In this document: positions 8,856-17,600 of the stretch, one piece after another
How the letters are laid out: every line of letters starts with the position of its first letter
Position numbering within the stretch: the stretch's first letter is position 1
NCBI GenBank assembly: GCA_963706875.1
Contig: CAVPNW010000020.1
Coordinates: 186,001-250,000, forward strand
DNA: 64,000 nt
Direction of reading: 5' to 3'
From: Prado023 sp963706875
GTDB lineage: Bacteria; Actinomycetota; Actinomycetes; S36-B12; CAIYMF01
Notes under the pieces: model-generated
Told to the model about the DNA's origin: nothing
The model's database searches: none
Seen by the model: only the letters and a program-made list of their open reading frames with translations
Made by a program: the position numbers and the translations under genes

Positions 8856-10580
8856 ATGGCCGACGCCGACAGCCCGGTGAACGACCGCCGTGACCGGCCC
8901 GACCCGGATCAGCCGGCGGAGGTGAACCGCGAGTCGCCGCAGGAACACCCCGTGCCACACGTCGACGTCCTGATCGTGGGCGCCGGGCTCTCGGGGATCG
9001 GGGCGGCGTGGCGGCTCCGGGAGCAGTGCCCTGGGCGGTCCTACGTGATCCTCGAGGGTCGCGAGGCCCTGGGCGGCACATGGGACCTCTTCCGCTACCC
9101 CGGGATCCGCTCGGACTCCGACATGTTCACCTTCGGGTACCCGTTCCGGGCGTGGCACGGGCAGCAGGTCCTGGCCGACGGACCCAGCATCCGCGCCTAC
9201 CTGGCCGACACCGCAGCGGAGGCCGGCATCGATCGGCGCATCCGGTACCAGACGCGGGTCCTGGCCGCCTCCTGGTCCTCGGAGCAGGCGCGCTGGACGG
9301 TGACGGTGCAGGTCGGGCCGGACGCGACCCCGGGGACCTACACGTGCGCCTTCCTGTGGATCTGCTCCGGCTACTACGACTACGAGCACCCGCACCGCCC
9401 GACCTTCCCCGGGGAGTCCGAATTCGAGGGCACGATCGTGCACCCGCAGCTGTGGCCCCCGGACCTCCAGTGGGACGCGAAGCGGGTGGTCGTGGTCGGC
9501 AGCGGAGCCACGGCGGTCACGCTCGTCCCCGCGCTCGCCGGCAGGGCTGGGTCCGTGACCATGCTGCAGCGCTCGCCCACGTGGATGACGGCCAGGCCGT
9601 CCACGGATCGTGTGGCAGATGCCCTGCGCCGCCGGCTGCCTGCGGGTGTGGCCCACCGGGTCCTCCGCGCACGCAACGTGACCCTCAGCCAGGCGTTCTA
9701 CCAGCTGTGCAGGCGGCGACCGGAAATGGCCGGTCGGCTGCTGCGCAGCGGGCTCGAGCGCCTCGTCGACGACGACGCCCTGCTCGACGCCCACTTCACA
9801 CCCACGTACGAGCCGTGGGACCAACGGCTCTGCGTGATGCCCGACGGCGACCTGGTGCGCGAGGTTGCCGAGGGTCGGGCCGCGATCGTGACCGACACGA
9901 TCGACCGGTTCGTCCCTGAGGGGATCCGCCTTGCCTCCGGCCGCGTCCTGGCCGCCGACCTGGTGGTGCTGGCCACGGGCCTGACCCTGCTTCCCCTGGG
10001 GGCGATCGAGCTGCGCGTGGACGGCGCGCAGGTGGACGTGTCCACCCGGTTCGCCTACCAGGGGCTGATGCTCTCCGGGGTCCCGAACCTCGCCCTCACG
10101 GTCGGCTACACGAACGCCTCCTGGACTCTGCGTGCGGACCTCGTTGCCCGGTTCGTGACCCGCCTGCTCCAGCACATGGATCAGCACGGCGTGGCGTACG
10201 CGGTGCCCTCGGAGCCGACGGACGCGGCACCGCGCCCGCTGCTGGACATGACCTCGGGGTACATCCGGCGCTCCGAGCACCTGTTCCCCCGCCAGGCGGA
10301 CCGCAACCCGTGGCGGGTCGGCCAGAACTACCTCGTGGACCGCTGGCGACTCGGCCGTGCGGATGTGACGGAGGAGATGACGATGGTGACCTGGAAGCAG
10401 CTGCGGGCGGGTTCGGGTTCGGGTTCGCGTTCGGGTTCGGGTTCGGGTTCGGGTTCGGCCGAGCGAGAGGGTCCCCGCGATGCGGCGGGTTCGGCCGAGC
10501 GGGCGGACGCCCCCCGGCCCGCCGAGCGATCCGCGCCTGCACAGGCATCCGGGCCTGCGGACGCACGGTCGCTGCGATGA
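8856..10580 (+). CDS. Flavin-containing (Baeyer-Villiger type) monooxygenase
   Basis: A 574-residue FAD- and NADPH-dependent monooxygenase of the EthA-like class. It has the FAD Rossmann motif VGAGLSGIGAA, the Baeyer-Villiger fingerprint FEGTIVHPQLWP, a second nucleotide motif VVGSGATA and the late ATG motif VVLATGL. The physiological substrate (ketone, sulfide or thioamide) cannot be deduced. The ATG at 8856 is preceded by CATACT six bases upstream. The last 55 or so residues are a Gly-Ser then Ala/Pro/Arg-rich tail encoded by a GGGTTC hexanucleotide array and are not part of the fold. The stop overlaps the start of the following SDR gene (ATGA), so the two are translated together. Confidence 0.9.
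   Translation: MADADSPVNDRRDRPDPDQPAEVNRESPQEHPVPHVDVLIVGAGLSGIGAAWRLREQCPGRSYVILEGREALGGTWDLFRYPGIRSDSDMFTFGYPFRAWHGQQVLADGPSIRAYLADTAAEAGIDRRIRYQTRVLAASWSSEQARWTVTVQVGPDATPGTYTCAFLWICSGYYDYEHPHRPTFPGESEFEGTIVHPQLWPPDLQWDAKRVVVVGSGATAVTLVPALAGRAGSVTMLQRSPTWMTARPSTDRVADALRRRLPAGVAHRVLRARNVTLSQAFYQLCRRRPEMAGRLLRSGLERLVDDDALLDAHFTPTYEPWDQRLCVMPDGDLVREVAEGRAAIVTDTIDRFVPEGIRLASGRVLAADLVVLATGLTLLPLGAIELRVDGAQVDVSTRFAYQGLMLSGVPNLALTVGYTNASWTLRADLVARFVTRLLQHMDQHGVAYAVPSEPTDAAPRPLLDMTSGYIRRSEHLFPRQADRNPWRVGQNYLVDRWRLGRADVTEEMTMVTWKQLRAGSGSGSRSGSGSGSGSAEREGPRDAAGSAERADAPRPAERSAPAQASGPADARSLR
10409..10458 (+). repeat. GGGTTC hexanucleotide array inside the monooxygenase 3' end
   Basis: About eight GGGTTC units with one interruption (GCGTTC) encode a Gly-Ser run in the C-terminal tail. 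Gain or loss of units would change tail length without breaking the frame. Confidence 0.85.
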
Positions 10581-11434
10581 CCCGCCTCCAGCGCTTCGAC
10601 TTCACCACCGGAACCGCACTGGTGACCGGGGCCGCGGGAGGCATCGGCGAGCAGCTCGCCCTCGGGCTTGCCGTTCGCGGCAGCGACCTCGTGCTGCTGG
10701 ACCGTGATGCGGACCGGCTCGAGGAGGTCGCTGCGACGATCCGGGACGGTGATCCCCAGGTCGGTGTCGAGACCCACGTGATCGATGTGGCCGACCGTCC
10801 CGCGCTCCTGGAACTCGCTGCACGGATCGCCGAGGATCATCCGAACCTGAGTCTCCTGGTCAACAACGCCGGGGTGGCCCTCGGCGGCAACTTCGAGCAC
10901 ACCACCCTCGAGGAGTTCGACTGGGTGATGGACATCAACTTCCGAGCCCCGGTCGCGCTCGTCCACTGCCTCCTACCCACGCTCGTGGCCAACCCCGGCA
11001 GCCACATCGTCAACATGTCGAGCCTGTTCGGGATCATCGCGCCGGCCGGCCAGTCCGCCTACTCCTCGAGCAAGTTCGCGCTGCGCGGATTCTCCGACGT
11101 GCTGCGCACGGAGCTGGCTGAGCACAGTGTCGGGGTCACCGTCGTGCACCCCGGTGGGATCCGCACGCAGATCGCCACCTCGGCCAGGATCGCGTCCGGC
11201 GCCCCTGCCGACGAGGTCGAGTCCGGGATCGCGGAGGTCCACCGGCTCCTGCGCTACCCGCCGGAACGGGCCGCGGCCGAAATCCTGTCGGGGGTGCAGC
11301 GGCGGCGCGCACGGGTCCTCATCACGCCCGAGGCCGTGGTCGGGGACCTGGCCGCGAGGCTGGCCCCCGTGCGCCACGCAGGACTGCTCGACGGGGTGAC
11401 CCGGGCGATGGGAAGGGTGACCGGCCTTCGCTGA
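10577..11434 (+). CDS. SDR family NAD(P)-dependent oxidoreductase
   Basis: A 285-residue classical short-chain dehydrogenase. It has the cofactor motif TGAAGGIGEQLA near residue 16, the NNAG motif in LLVNNAGVALGG, the catalytic Ser in VNMSSLFG and the YxxxK pair in SAYSSSKFALRGF. In actinobacteria SDRs of this type often sit next to EthA-like monooxygenases, which suggests an alcohol-to-ketone step feeding Baeyer-Villiger oxidation; that link is inference. It overlaps the monooxygenase stop by four bases. Its own stop lies inside the first unit of a short direct repeat shared with the converging leuB end. Confidence 0.92.
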   Translation: MTRLQRFDFTTGTALVTGAAGGIGEQLALGLAVRGSDLVLLDRDADRLEEVAATIRDGDPQVGVETHVIDVADRPALLELAARIAEDHPNLSLLVNNAGVALGGNFEHTTLEEFDWVMDINFRAPVALVHCLLPTLVANPGSHIVNMSSLFGIIAPAGQSAYSSSKFALRGFSDVLRTELAEHSVGVTVVHPGGIRTQIATSARIASGAPADEVESGIAEVHRLLRYPPERAAAEILSGVQRRRARVLITPEAVVGDLAARLAPVRHAGLLDGVTRAMGRVTGLR

Positions 11435-11527
11435 GCGGGCCCAGCCCGGGTGCGCTGAGCGGGCCGCAGCCCACGGCACCGGCCGGACGCGGGCGGCCAC
11501 CCCGCGCCGAACGCTGAGCGGCCCTCA
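11429..11527. repeat. CGCTGAGCGG direct repeats between the SDR gene and leuB
   Basis: Copies start at 11429, 11453 and 11512. The first contains the SDR stop codon and the third runs into the leuB stop (TCA, 11525-11527). Units share CGCTGAGCGG followed by CC and CAGCCC-like sequence. Confidence 0.75.
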
Positions 11528-12568
11528 GCCCGCGGCGCCGGCCGCCAGGGCGTCGCCGATCTCGCTGGTGGAGCGCACGGCGGTCCCCCGGGTCGCGAGA
11601 TCCGCGGCCACGGCCGCCTCGACGCGATCGGCCGCTGCCTGATGCCCGAGGTGGGCCAGGAGCATCGCCACCGACAGCACAGTGGCGGTCGGGTCGGCCT
11701 TGCCCTGCCCGGCGATGTCGGGCGCGGAGCCGTGGACCGGCTCGAACATGCTGGGGTTGGTCCGGCTCGGGTCGATGTTGCCGCTGGCCGCCAGTCCGAT
11801 CCCGCCGGCGATCGCCGCACCGATGTCGGTGAGGATGTCGCCGAACAGGTTGTCGGTGACCACCACGTCGAACCGCTCGGGCTGGGTCAGGAAGAACATC
11901 GCAGCGGCGTCCACGTGGCAGTAGTCGGTCGCGACCTCGGGGAACTCCGCGGCGACCTCGTCGAACGTCCGCTGCCAGAGCGAACCCGCGTGGACCAGCA
12001 CGTTGGTCTTGTGCACCAGCGTGACCTTCCCGCGGCGCGCCCCGGCGCGGTTGAACGCATCGCGGACAATCCGCTCCACGCCGAAGCGCGTGTTCAGGCT
12101 CTCCTCGGTGGCCACCTCGTGGGCGGTCCCGCGGCGCAGGGTGCCGCCGGACCCGACGTAGGGCCCCTCGGTGCCCTCCCGGCACACCACCATGTCGATG
12201 TCCGCCGGGACCTTGCCTGCCAGTGGGGTGGCCACACCCGGGAACAGCTTCACCGGGCGCAGGTTCACGTGGTGGTCGAGCTCGAAGCGCAGCGGCAGCA
12301 GCACCCCGCGCTCGAGGACGCCCGGCGGCACGCTCGGGTCGCCGATCGCGCCGAGCAGGATCGCGTCCTGGCCCCGCAACTCGGCCAGCACCGACGCCGG
12401 CAGCGTCTCGCCCGTGGCGTTGTAGCGGCGGGCGCCGAGGTCGTAGTCGGTCGTCGAGATGGTCAGCCCGGCAGACGGCGCGACGGCGTCGAGCACCTTC
12501 AGGCCCTCGGCGACCACCTCGGTCCCGATCCCGTCCCCGGCAATGACAGCTAGCTTCAACTGGGTCAC
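11525..12568 (-). CDS. leuB: 3-isopropylmalate dehydrogenase
   Basis: Oxidatively decarboxylates 3-isopropylmalate to 2-ketoisocaproate in leucine synthesis, 347 residues. The product opens with LAVIAGDGIGTEVV and carries the family stretches CREGTEGPYVGSGG, HKTNVLVHAGSLW and the metal-binding DNLFGDILTDIGAA. The frame continues upstream, but GTG at 12568 gives the proper length and has TAGGGT seven bases before it, as in other genes of this window; TTG at 12559 is a weaker alternative. It converges with the SDR gene. Confidence 0.95.
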   Translation of the reverse strand: MTQLKLAVIAGDGIGTEVVAEGLKVLDAVAPSAGLTISTTDYDLGARRYNATGETLPASVLAELRGQDAILLGAIGDPSVPPGVLERGVLLPLRFELDHHVNLRPVKLFPGVATPLAGKVPADIDMVVCREGTEGPYVGSGGTLRRGTAHEVATEESLNTRFGVERIVRDAFNRAGARRGKVTLVHKTNVLVHAGSLWQRTFDEVAAEFPEVATDYCHVDAAAMFFLTQPERFDVVVTDNLFGDILTDIGAAIAGGIGLAASGNIDPSRTNPSMFEPVHGSAPDIAGQGKADPTATVLSVAMLLAHLGHQAAADRVEAAVAADLATRGTAVRSTSEIGDALAAGAAG

Positions 12569-12651
12569 GGGGAGAACCCTAATGCGGCGCCCGAGGAACT
12601 CGGACCGGCGGCCCGATGCGGCGCCTGCCGCCCCGAAGCCCGACCCCGACG

Positions 12652-12708
12652 CCCGGACACGGAGCCCGGACACGGAGCCCGGACGGGGAGCCCACCACTG
12701 CGCAGTGG
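12652..12708. repeat. Three 13-bp tandem repeats and a 14-bp palindrome
   Basis: CCCGGACACGGAG occurs at 12652 and 12665, with CCCGGACGGGGAG at 12678. These are followed by the perfect palindrome CCACTGCGCAGTGG (12695-12708). They lie between the DUF2804 gene and the leuB start on the minus strand; the palindrome may help end transcription. Confidence 0.7.
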
Positions 12709-12762
12709 GTCCCAGACCACCGCCCGCAGGCCCGGCGCGCAACCCGACCCGACCGACCGGGG

Positions 12763-13878
12763 CTACCAGAGGATCTCCGAATCCTCGACCACACCTGGCA
12801 CCCGATCCAGGACATGGGTCTGACCGTCCACGTCGATCTCGCCGCTGAAGTGCCCGACCGGTTGGATGAACAGGCTGCGAACCGCCTTCACGTCGAGGAA
12901 CTCGTTGTGCGCGGCCACCGGGTCGAAGCGCAGCCGGACCGTCCCGTCCTCGGTGGTGACCCGCCACGGCCGCATCACGTCGGTGCGGTCGAACTCGAAG
13001 CGGGTCCGGGCATCCAAGGCGCTCGGCCGGCCGTCGATCCACACCGCGTTCTCCCGGGAACGCTCCCCGACCCCCGAGAAGCCCTCGGACATGTTGAACC
13101 CGAGGACGGTCCCGTCGAGGAGCACCCCAGTCCCGTAGGCCCATCGCCACGCCGTGTTCCGGGGAAGCATTCCCTTGGTGTAGTCGTACCCGCCGAGGCC
13201 CCCGTCGAGGCTGAACGTGCGCGCGTCCTCGTCGCCGTGGACCGTGAGGCTGCCGGCGACCGCCAGCCCTGCGGTCTTGCCGGTGATCGAGACCGATGAC
13301 TCCTCGCCGTGCTCCACCTGGGAGATCGCCGTGATCCCGGTGCCGGACTCGGTGAGGGTGAGGTCGACCTCGATCCACGGCTGCGACCTGCCCGGCAGGG
13401 ACGCCATCGACCGACCCACCGAGGCGCGGTACCGGGTCACGTCACCGTGCCGGCGCAGGGCGTAGCGGGTTCCCGGCAGACGGTAGGAGGCACGCAGGCC
13501 GTCTCCGGGCGCGTCGTTCACGCGCGCCAGCGCCCCCTTGCGGCTCGTGTCCGCGATCACCGCACCGGTGCGCAGATCCGTGATCATCAGGAAGCCCGAG
13601 CCGGTGATCGCCCCGTTCACCAGTGCTGACGTGACGGCGATGTCCGGCGTCGCAGCAACCAGGTACACCCATGACTTCTGCCGGATCCGGCGCTGGGCCA
13701 CGCCGATCGGATCCGCTCCACCGAGCCGGTGAGAGCTCGCCAGGCCGTCGAGCCCGGCGCTGCCGATGACGCCCTCGTACCCGCCGAAGTGGGGGACGCC
13801 GTCAGCCGAGAGCGCCGTCTGCGGAACTCGCGCCAGGGGCGGGGCTGAGGACGTGCGCGGATGCGGTTCTGTCGCCAT
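12763..13878 (-). CDS. DUF2804 family protein
   Basis: A 371-residue protein matching, from memory, the DUF2804 family (lipocalin-like AttH-related fold). Recognisable stretches are GGYDYTKGMLPRNTAWRW, GFNMSEGF and FEFDRTDVMRPWR. The biochemical role is unknown. There is no signal peptide or membrane segment, so a cytoplasmic location is expected. The ATG at 13878 is chosen because TAGCGT lies seven bases upstream. It is divergent from the acetyltransferase gene at 14033. Confidence 0.85.
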   Translation of the reverse strand: MATEPHPRTSSAPPLARVPQTALSADGVPHFGGYEGVIGSAGLDGLASSHRLGGADPIGVAQRRIRQKSWVYLVAATPDIAVTSALVNGAITGSGFLMITDLRTGAVIADTSRKGALARVNDAPGDGLRASYRLPGTRYALRRHGDVTRYRASVGRSMASLPGRSQPWIEVDLTLTESGTGITAISQVEHGEESSVSITGKTAGLAVAGSLTVHGDEDARTFSLDGGLGGYDYTKGMLPRNTAWRWAYGTGVLLDGTVLGFNMSEGFSGVGERSRENAVWIDGRPSALDARTRFEFDRTDVMRPWRVTTEDGTVRLRFDPVAAHNEFLDVKAVRSLFIQPVGHFSGEIDVDGQTHVLDRVPGVVEDSEILW

Positions 13879-14032
13879 GGCGCTCACGCTACGCGCGCAC
13901 CCGCCGCGGACCGGCCCGCGGGTGCCGGATGTTCGCCAGCCACTCTCGGGGCACCACGCGCGGGCCGAGGGCAGGCCAGGGGTGGTGCGGGCACCACGCT
14001 CACGACGATCAACTCCTCGGTAGGGTCGGCGG

Positions 14033-14791
14033 ATGCTCCCGGTGCTCCACGTGCTCCACACGCCCCGACTGGTGATCCGCCCGGTGCGCCCGGACGACGT
14101 CGGCCCCCTGTTCGAGCGGCGCAACGACCCCAAGGTGGCCGAGCTCCAGGCGTGGCTCACCCCCTACCCGCGCGAGCGCGCCCAGGAGGTCATCACCGAG
14201 GTCCTGGCCCTGGAGGGGCACCCCATCGATGGCCAGTGGTTCATGGCCACCGTGGTCGAGGCTGCCACGGACCAGGTCGTGGGCGACCTGGTGATGCACC
14301 CGACCAACGAGCTGCGCACCGCGGAGGTCGGCTACTCGCTGGGCACGCAGCACTGGGGCAAGGGCTACGCGGTCGAGGCCCTCGAGGCGTTCGTGGCGTG
14401 GATCGTCGAGGACCTGCCGGTGACCCGCGTGGCCGCGATGCTGCACCCGGACAACCGGGCGTCGGCGATGGTCCTCGAGCGGACGGGGTTCGTGTTCGAG
14501 GGCCATACCCGCCTGTCGTTCTGGCTCGGCGACGACAACTCGGATGACTGGATCTACGGGATGACGCGGGCCGAGTGGGAGGCGTGGCGCGACCGCCCGC
14601 GCACCCCACCGCAGGAGGTTCGCCTCGCCCCCGTGACCCAGGCGAACAGGGCGGACGTGCTCGCGCCTGCGGACGCACCACAGCCAGCGGGCGTTCGTCG
14701 CGCCCATGCTCGACTCCTTCGCAGACGCCCTTCTGCCGGACGTCGTGGACGGGGCACCACTCGTGCCCTGGATGCGGGCGATCGAGGCTGA
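14033..14791 (+). CDS. GNAT N-acetyltransferase, RimJ/RimL type
   Basis: The first 185 or so residues form a complete GNAT fold: LHTPRLVIRPVRPDD at the start, acetyl-CoA-binding LGTQHWGKGYAVEAL in the middle and NRASAMVLERTGFVFEG near the end. It should acetylate an amino group of a protein, antibiotic or small molecule that cannot be named. The start at 14033 has TAGGGT six bases upstream. After WEAWRDRP the frame continues directly into the beginning of a second GNAT domain (VRLAPVTQANRADV) and then leaves the correct frame near 14655, so the last 45 or so residues to 14791 are probably not real. Confidence 0.85.
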   Translation: MLPVLHVLHTPRLVIRPVRPDDVGPLFERRNDPKVAELQAWLTPYPRERAQEVITEVLALEGHPIDGQWFMATVVEAATDQVVGDLVMHPTNELRTAEVGYSLGTQHWGKGYAVEALEAFVAWIVEDLPVTRVAAMLHPDNRASAMVLERTGFVFEGHTRLSFWLGDDNSDDWIYGMTRAEWEAWRDRPRTPPQEVRLAPVTQANRADVLAPADAPQPAGVRRAHARLLRRRPSAGRRGRGTTRALDAGDRG

Positions 14792-15075
14792 CGGCCGGAT
14801 CGTCGGCTTCACGATGCTGGCCCTGACCGACGCCGCACCACCCCGAGGCGTACCTCTGGCGGCTGCTGATCGATCGGATGCACCAGCGTCGCGGCATCGC
14901 CTCGCGCGTCCTGGCACTGATCGCCGACGAGTGCCGCGCGATGGGCTCGTCGACCCTGCTGGTCAGCTGGGCCGAGGGCAAGGGCTCCCCGCGCCCGTTC
15001 TACCTGGCCCACGGGTTCGAGCCCACGGGCCGGATCGTCGAGGGCGAGACCGAGGCGCGCCTGCAGCTGCAGTGA
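14623..15075 (+). pseudogene. Second GNAT domain, broken by two frameshifts
   Basis: Three pieces in three frames reconstruct one spermidine/PaiA-like acetyltransferase domain. VRLAPVTQANRADV continues from the upstream GNAT. LRTHHSQRAFVAP to FTMLALTDA follows after a +1 shift near 14655. HPEAYLWRLLIDRMHQRRGI to ARLQLQ follows after another +1 shift near 14840. The acetyl-CoA segment reads MHQRRGIASRVL and the C-terminal beta strand includes GSPRPFYLAHGFEPTG. With both shifts repaired, the upstream gene would encode a tandem two-domain GNAT ending at 15075. True decay or sequence error cannot be separated here, but other indels in this window favour error. Confidence 0.65.
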
Positions 15076-15187
15076 CCGGCCCGGGGCGGCCGACCACACC
15101 GACGCGCGCACGTTCCGTCTCGATGTCCGGGCGCCCTTCGCGGACGGCATGCCCGAACGGTGCGTGCGCTCGCCGGCGACCATGCGC

Positions 15188-15193
15188 TACCCT
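15188..15193 (+). promoter_or_regulatory. -10 box of the leuA leader transcript
   Basis: TACCCT fits the actinobacterial TAnnnT consensus and ends seven bases before the leader peptide ATG, so the leuA transcript probably starts at or next to that codon. Confidence 0.5.
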
Positions 15194-15200
15194 GATCCCG

Positions 15201-15245
15201 ATGTTCACCGTGCGACTGCTCCTTGGTAGCCGCGGCGGGGCCTGA
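15201..15245 (+). CDS. Leu-rich leader peptide of leuA
   Basis: The 14-residue frame MFTVRLLLGSRGGA has three consecutive leucine codons (CTG CTC CTT). It sits 91 bases before the leuA start, with a promoter-like TACCCT just upstream. Leucine leader peptides ahead of leuA are known from comparative work in actinobacteria. It would sense charged tRNA-Leu. Confidence 0.75.
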   Translation: MFTVRLLLGSRGGA

Positions 15246-15283
15246 TCCGACCGGCTCCCCTGTCGCGGGTGATCGCGTGCGCC

Positions 15284-15308
15284 GGTTCGAGACCCCACGG
15301 GTCGAACC
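15284..15308 (+). promoter_or_regulatory. Hairpin in the leuA leader
   Basis: GGTTCGA...CCC pairs with GGG TCGAACC around a CAC loop, with a two-base bulge (GA). It is followed by a C-rich run, not a T tract, so it may act as a Rho-dependent, translational or antiterminator element controlled by the Leu leader peptide upstream. Confidence 0.45.
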
Positions 15309-15336
15309 CCCCACACATCCCAGGAGCCCGGAGATC

Positions 15337-17115
15337 ATGAGCACCACCCGTAGCACCCATCCGTTCGCCACCTACGCGGAGCGCACCGCCCAGAAGCCGT
15401 CCCCGATGGCCTTCCAGCGCTACTCCACCTTCACCCCGATCCCCCTGGCCGACCGCACCTGGCCGGGCACCGTCATCACCGAGGCCCCGCGCTGGTGCGC
15501 GGTCGACCTGCGCGACGGCAACCAGGCCCTGATCGATCCGATGACCCCGGACCGCAAGAAGCGCATGTTCGAGCTGCTGGTCCGCATGGGCTACAAGGAG
15601 ATCGAGGTCGGCTTCCCCTCGGCCAGCCAGACGGACTTCGACTTCGTCCGGGAGCTGATCGAGGGCGACATGATCCCCGACGACGTCGTCATCCAGGTCC
15701 TGACCCAGGCCCGCGAGCACCTGATCGAGCGCACCTACGAGTCGATCCGTGGGGCCAAGCAGGCGATCGTCCACCTGTACAACTCGACCTCCACCCTGCA
15801 GCGCCGGGTCGTCTTCGGGCTGGACCGCGACGGGATCAAGGACATCGCCGTGCACGGCGCGCAGCTGTGCATGAAGTACGCCGAGCAGATCACCCCCGAC
15901 ACCGACATCTACTACGAGTACTCCCCGGAGTCCTACACGGGCACCGAGCTGGAGTTCGCCGTGGAGGTCTGCAACGCCGTCAACGACGTGTGGCAGCCCA
16001 CCCCGGAGCGCAAGGTCATCATCAACCTGCCCGCGACCGTCGAGATGGCCACGCCGAACGTCTACGCCGACTCGATCGAGTGGATGCACCGCAACCTGCG
16101 CCACCGCGAGAACATCGTCCTGAGCCTGCACCCGCACAACGACCGCGGCACCGCTGTGGCCGCCGCCGAGCTGGGCTTCATGGCCGGTGCGGACCGGATC
16201 GAGGGCTGCCTGTTCGGCAACGGCGAGCGCACCGGCAACGTCTGCCTGGTGACCCTGGGGATGAACCTGTTCAGCCAGGGCATCGACCCGCAGATCGACT
16301 TCCGCGACATCGACGAGATCCGCCGCACGGTCGAGTACTGCAACCAGCTGAAGGTGCCCGAGCGTCACCCCTACGGCGGCGACCTGGTGTTCACCGCGTT
16401 CTCCGGCTCGCACCAGGACGCGATCAACAAGGGCTTCAAGGCGATGGCCACCGACGCCGGCATGGCCGGGGTCCCCGTCGAGTCCTTCCGCTGGGAGGTC
16501 CCCTACCTGCCGATCGACCCGCACGACATCGGCCGCACCTACGAGGCCGTCATCCGGGTCAACAGCCAGTCCGGCAAGGGCGGTGTGGCCTACATCATGC
16601 GCACCGAGCACGGCTTGGAGCTGCCGCGCCGGCTGCAGATCGAGTTCTCCCAGGTGATCCAGCGGATGACCGACTCCGAGGGTGGCGAGGTGGCCCCGGC
16701 GCAGATGTACGAGATCTTCGCCGACGAGTACCTGCCCGTCCCGGAGATGCCGTGGGGCCGGCTGAAGCTGCGCCATGTCATGGTGGACTCCGACGTGGAC
16801 GGCGAGACGATGGTCCGCACCGTCGTGCGAGACAACGCCCACCACGCGCGGGAGTTCGAGGCCGTCGGCCACGGCAACGGCCCGATCGCCGCGTTCTGCG
16901 ACGCACTGGCCGCGCACCACATCGACGTCCGCGTCCTGGACTACTCGGAGCACGCCATGTCGGCCGGCGGTGACGCGAAGGCTGCGGCGTTCGTGGAGTG
17001 CGCGATCGGTGGTCGGGTGCTCTGGGGCGTCGGGATCGACTCGTCGATCGTCACCGCCTCGCTCAAGGCGATCATCTCGGCGGTCAACCGGGCGCAGCGC
17101 GACCAGGTCGGCTGA
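15337..17115 (+). CDS. leuA: 2-isopropylmalate synthase
   Basis: Catalyses the first committed step of leucine synthesis, acetyl-CoA plus 2-ketoisovalerate to 2-isopropylmalate. The 592-residue protein is the long type found in actinobacteria. The barrel shows VDLRDGNQALIDPM with the metal-binding Asp, SLHPHNDRGTAVA with the HxHN metal motif and GCLFGNGERTGNV. The C-terminal regulatory domain (from about residue 480) ends in the feedback-type SSIVTASLKAI segment. The ATG at 15337 follows a GGAG ribosome binding site; the longer upstream extension lacks family similarity. Expression is probably under leucine attenuation by the leader at 15201. Confidence 0.97.
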   Translation: MSTTRSTHPFATYAERTAQKPSPMAFQRYSTFTPIPLADRTWPGTVITEAPRWCAVDLRDGNQALIDPMTPDRKKRMFELLVRMGYKEIEVGFPSASQTDFDFVRELIEGDMIPDDVVIQVLTQAREHLIERTYESIRGAKQAIVHLYNSTSTLQRRVVFGLDRDGIKDIAVHGAQLCMKYAEQITPDTDIYYEYSPESYTGTELEFAVEVCNAVNDVWQPTPERKVIINLPATVEMATPNVYADSIEWMHRNLRHRENIVLSLHPHNDRGTAVAAAELGFMAGADRIEGCLFGNGERTGNVCLVTLGMNLFSQGIDPQIDFRDIDEIRRTVEYCNQLKVPERHPYGGDLVFTAFSGSHQDAINKGFKAMATDAGMAGVPVESFRWEVPYLPIDPHDIGRTYEAVIRVNSQSGKGGVAYIMRTEHGLELPRRLQIEFSQVIQRMTDSEGGEVAPAQMYEIFADEYLPVPEMPWGRLKLRHVMVDSDVDGETMVRTVVRDNAHHAREFEAVGHGNGPIAAFCDALAAHHIDVRVLDYSEHAMSAGGDAKAAAFVECAIGGRVLWGVGIDSSIVTASLKAIISAVNRAQRDQVG

Positions 17116-17149
17116 GGGTCCGACCGCTTGTCGGGGCCCGTACCGCTGC

Positions 17150-17214
17150 GGGGGGCGCCTGGCCGGGGGACGCCGGCCGTGGGGGGCGCCTGGCCGGGGG
17201 GCGCCTGGCCGGGG
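17150..17214. repeat. GGGGGGCGCCTGGCCGGG direct repeats downstream of leuA
   Basis: Three copies begin at about 17150, 17181 and 17197 between the converging leuA and NIL-domain genes. They are extremely G/C-rich and can fold on themselves. Confidence 0.7.
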
Positions 17215-17254
17215 ACACCTTCTGGGGTTCCCGGTCGCGGCCCTCGCTGCCAGG

Positions 17255-17503
17255 TCAGCCCTCGACGATGTCCCCGAGGACTGGGTCGACCTCGATGCCC
17301 AGGGAGGTCAGGTACGCCTCTGCGGCGTCGAGCTGCGCGGGCTCACCGGACATCTCCAGCACCATCCAGCCGAAGTGGTCCTCGATGGACGCACGCCGGA
17401 TGGACGTGATGACTCCGAAGTCCACGCCCAGGTGGTAGACGACGGGTTCGCGGACCTGGGTCTGCGGGAAGGTCAGCCGGACGGGGCGATGAACTTCAGA
17501 CAT
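17255..17503 (-). CDS. NIL domain-containing protein
   Basis: A small 82-residue protein made of a single NIL/ACT-like ligand-binding domain, with VVYHLGVDFGVITSIRR and FGWMVLEMSGEPAQLD as the recognisable core. NIL domains occur at the C-terminus of the methionine importer ATPase MetN and as stand-alone proteins of unclear function, probably binding an amino acid. The ATG at 17503 is supported by TACAGT seven bases upstream. It lies just downstream of serA on the same strand but seems to have its own promoter. Confidence 0.82.
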   Translation of the reverse strand: MSEVHRPVRLTFPQTQVREPVVYHLGVDFGVITSIRRASIEDHFGWMVLEMSGEPAQLDAAEAYLTSLGIEVDPVLGDIVEG

Positions 17504-17600
17504 GCCCGCAACTGTAGTGCGCGCCCCGCGAGCGCGCCGGGTGCCCGTCTCAGTCGGGGCACCCGGGGCGCCAGGCTCGCACGGCGCGCCGGCTGTCTGC

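Noticed and set aside
15284..15308. GGTTCGA...TCGAACC resembling a tRNA T arm
   Set aside because: No acceptor, D or anticodon arm surrounds it; it belongs to the leuA leader.
15205..16953. Minus-strand frame of 582 codons
   Set aside because: Exact antisense shadow of leuA, with Val/Asp/His-rich low complexity.
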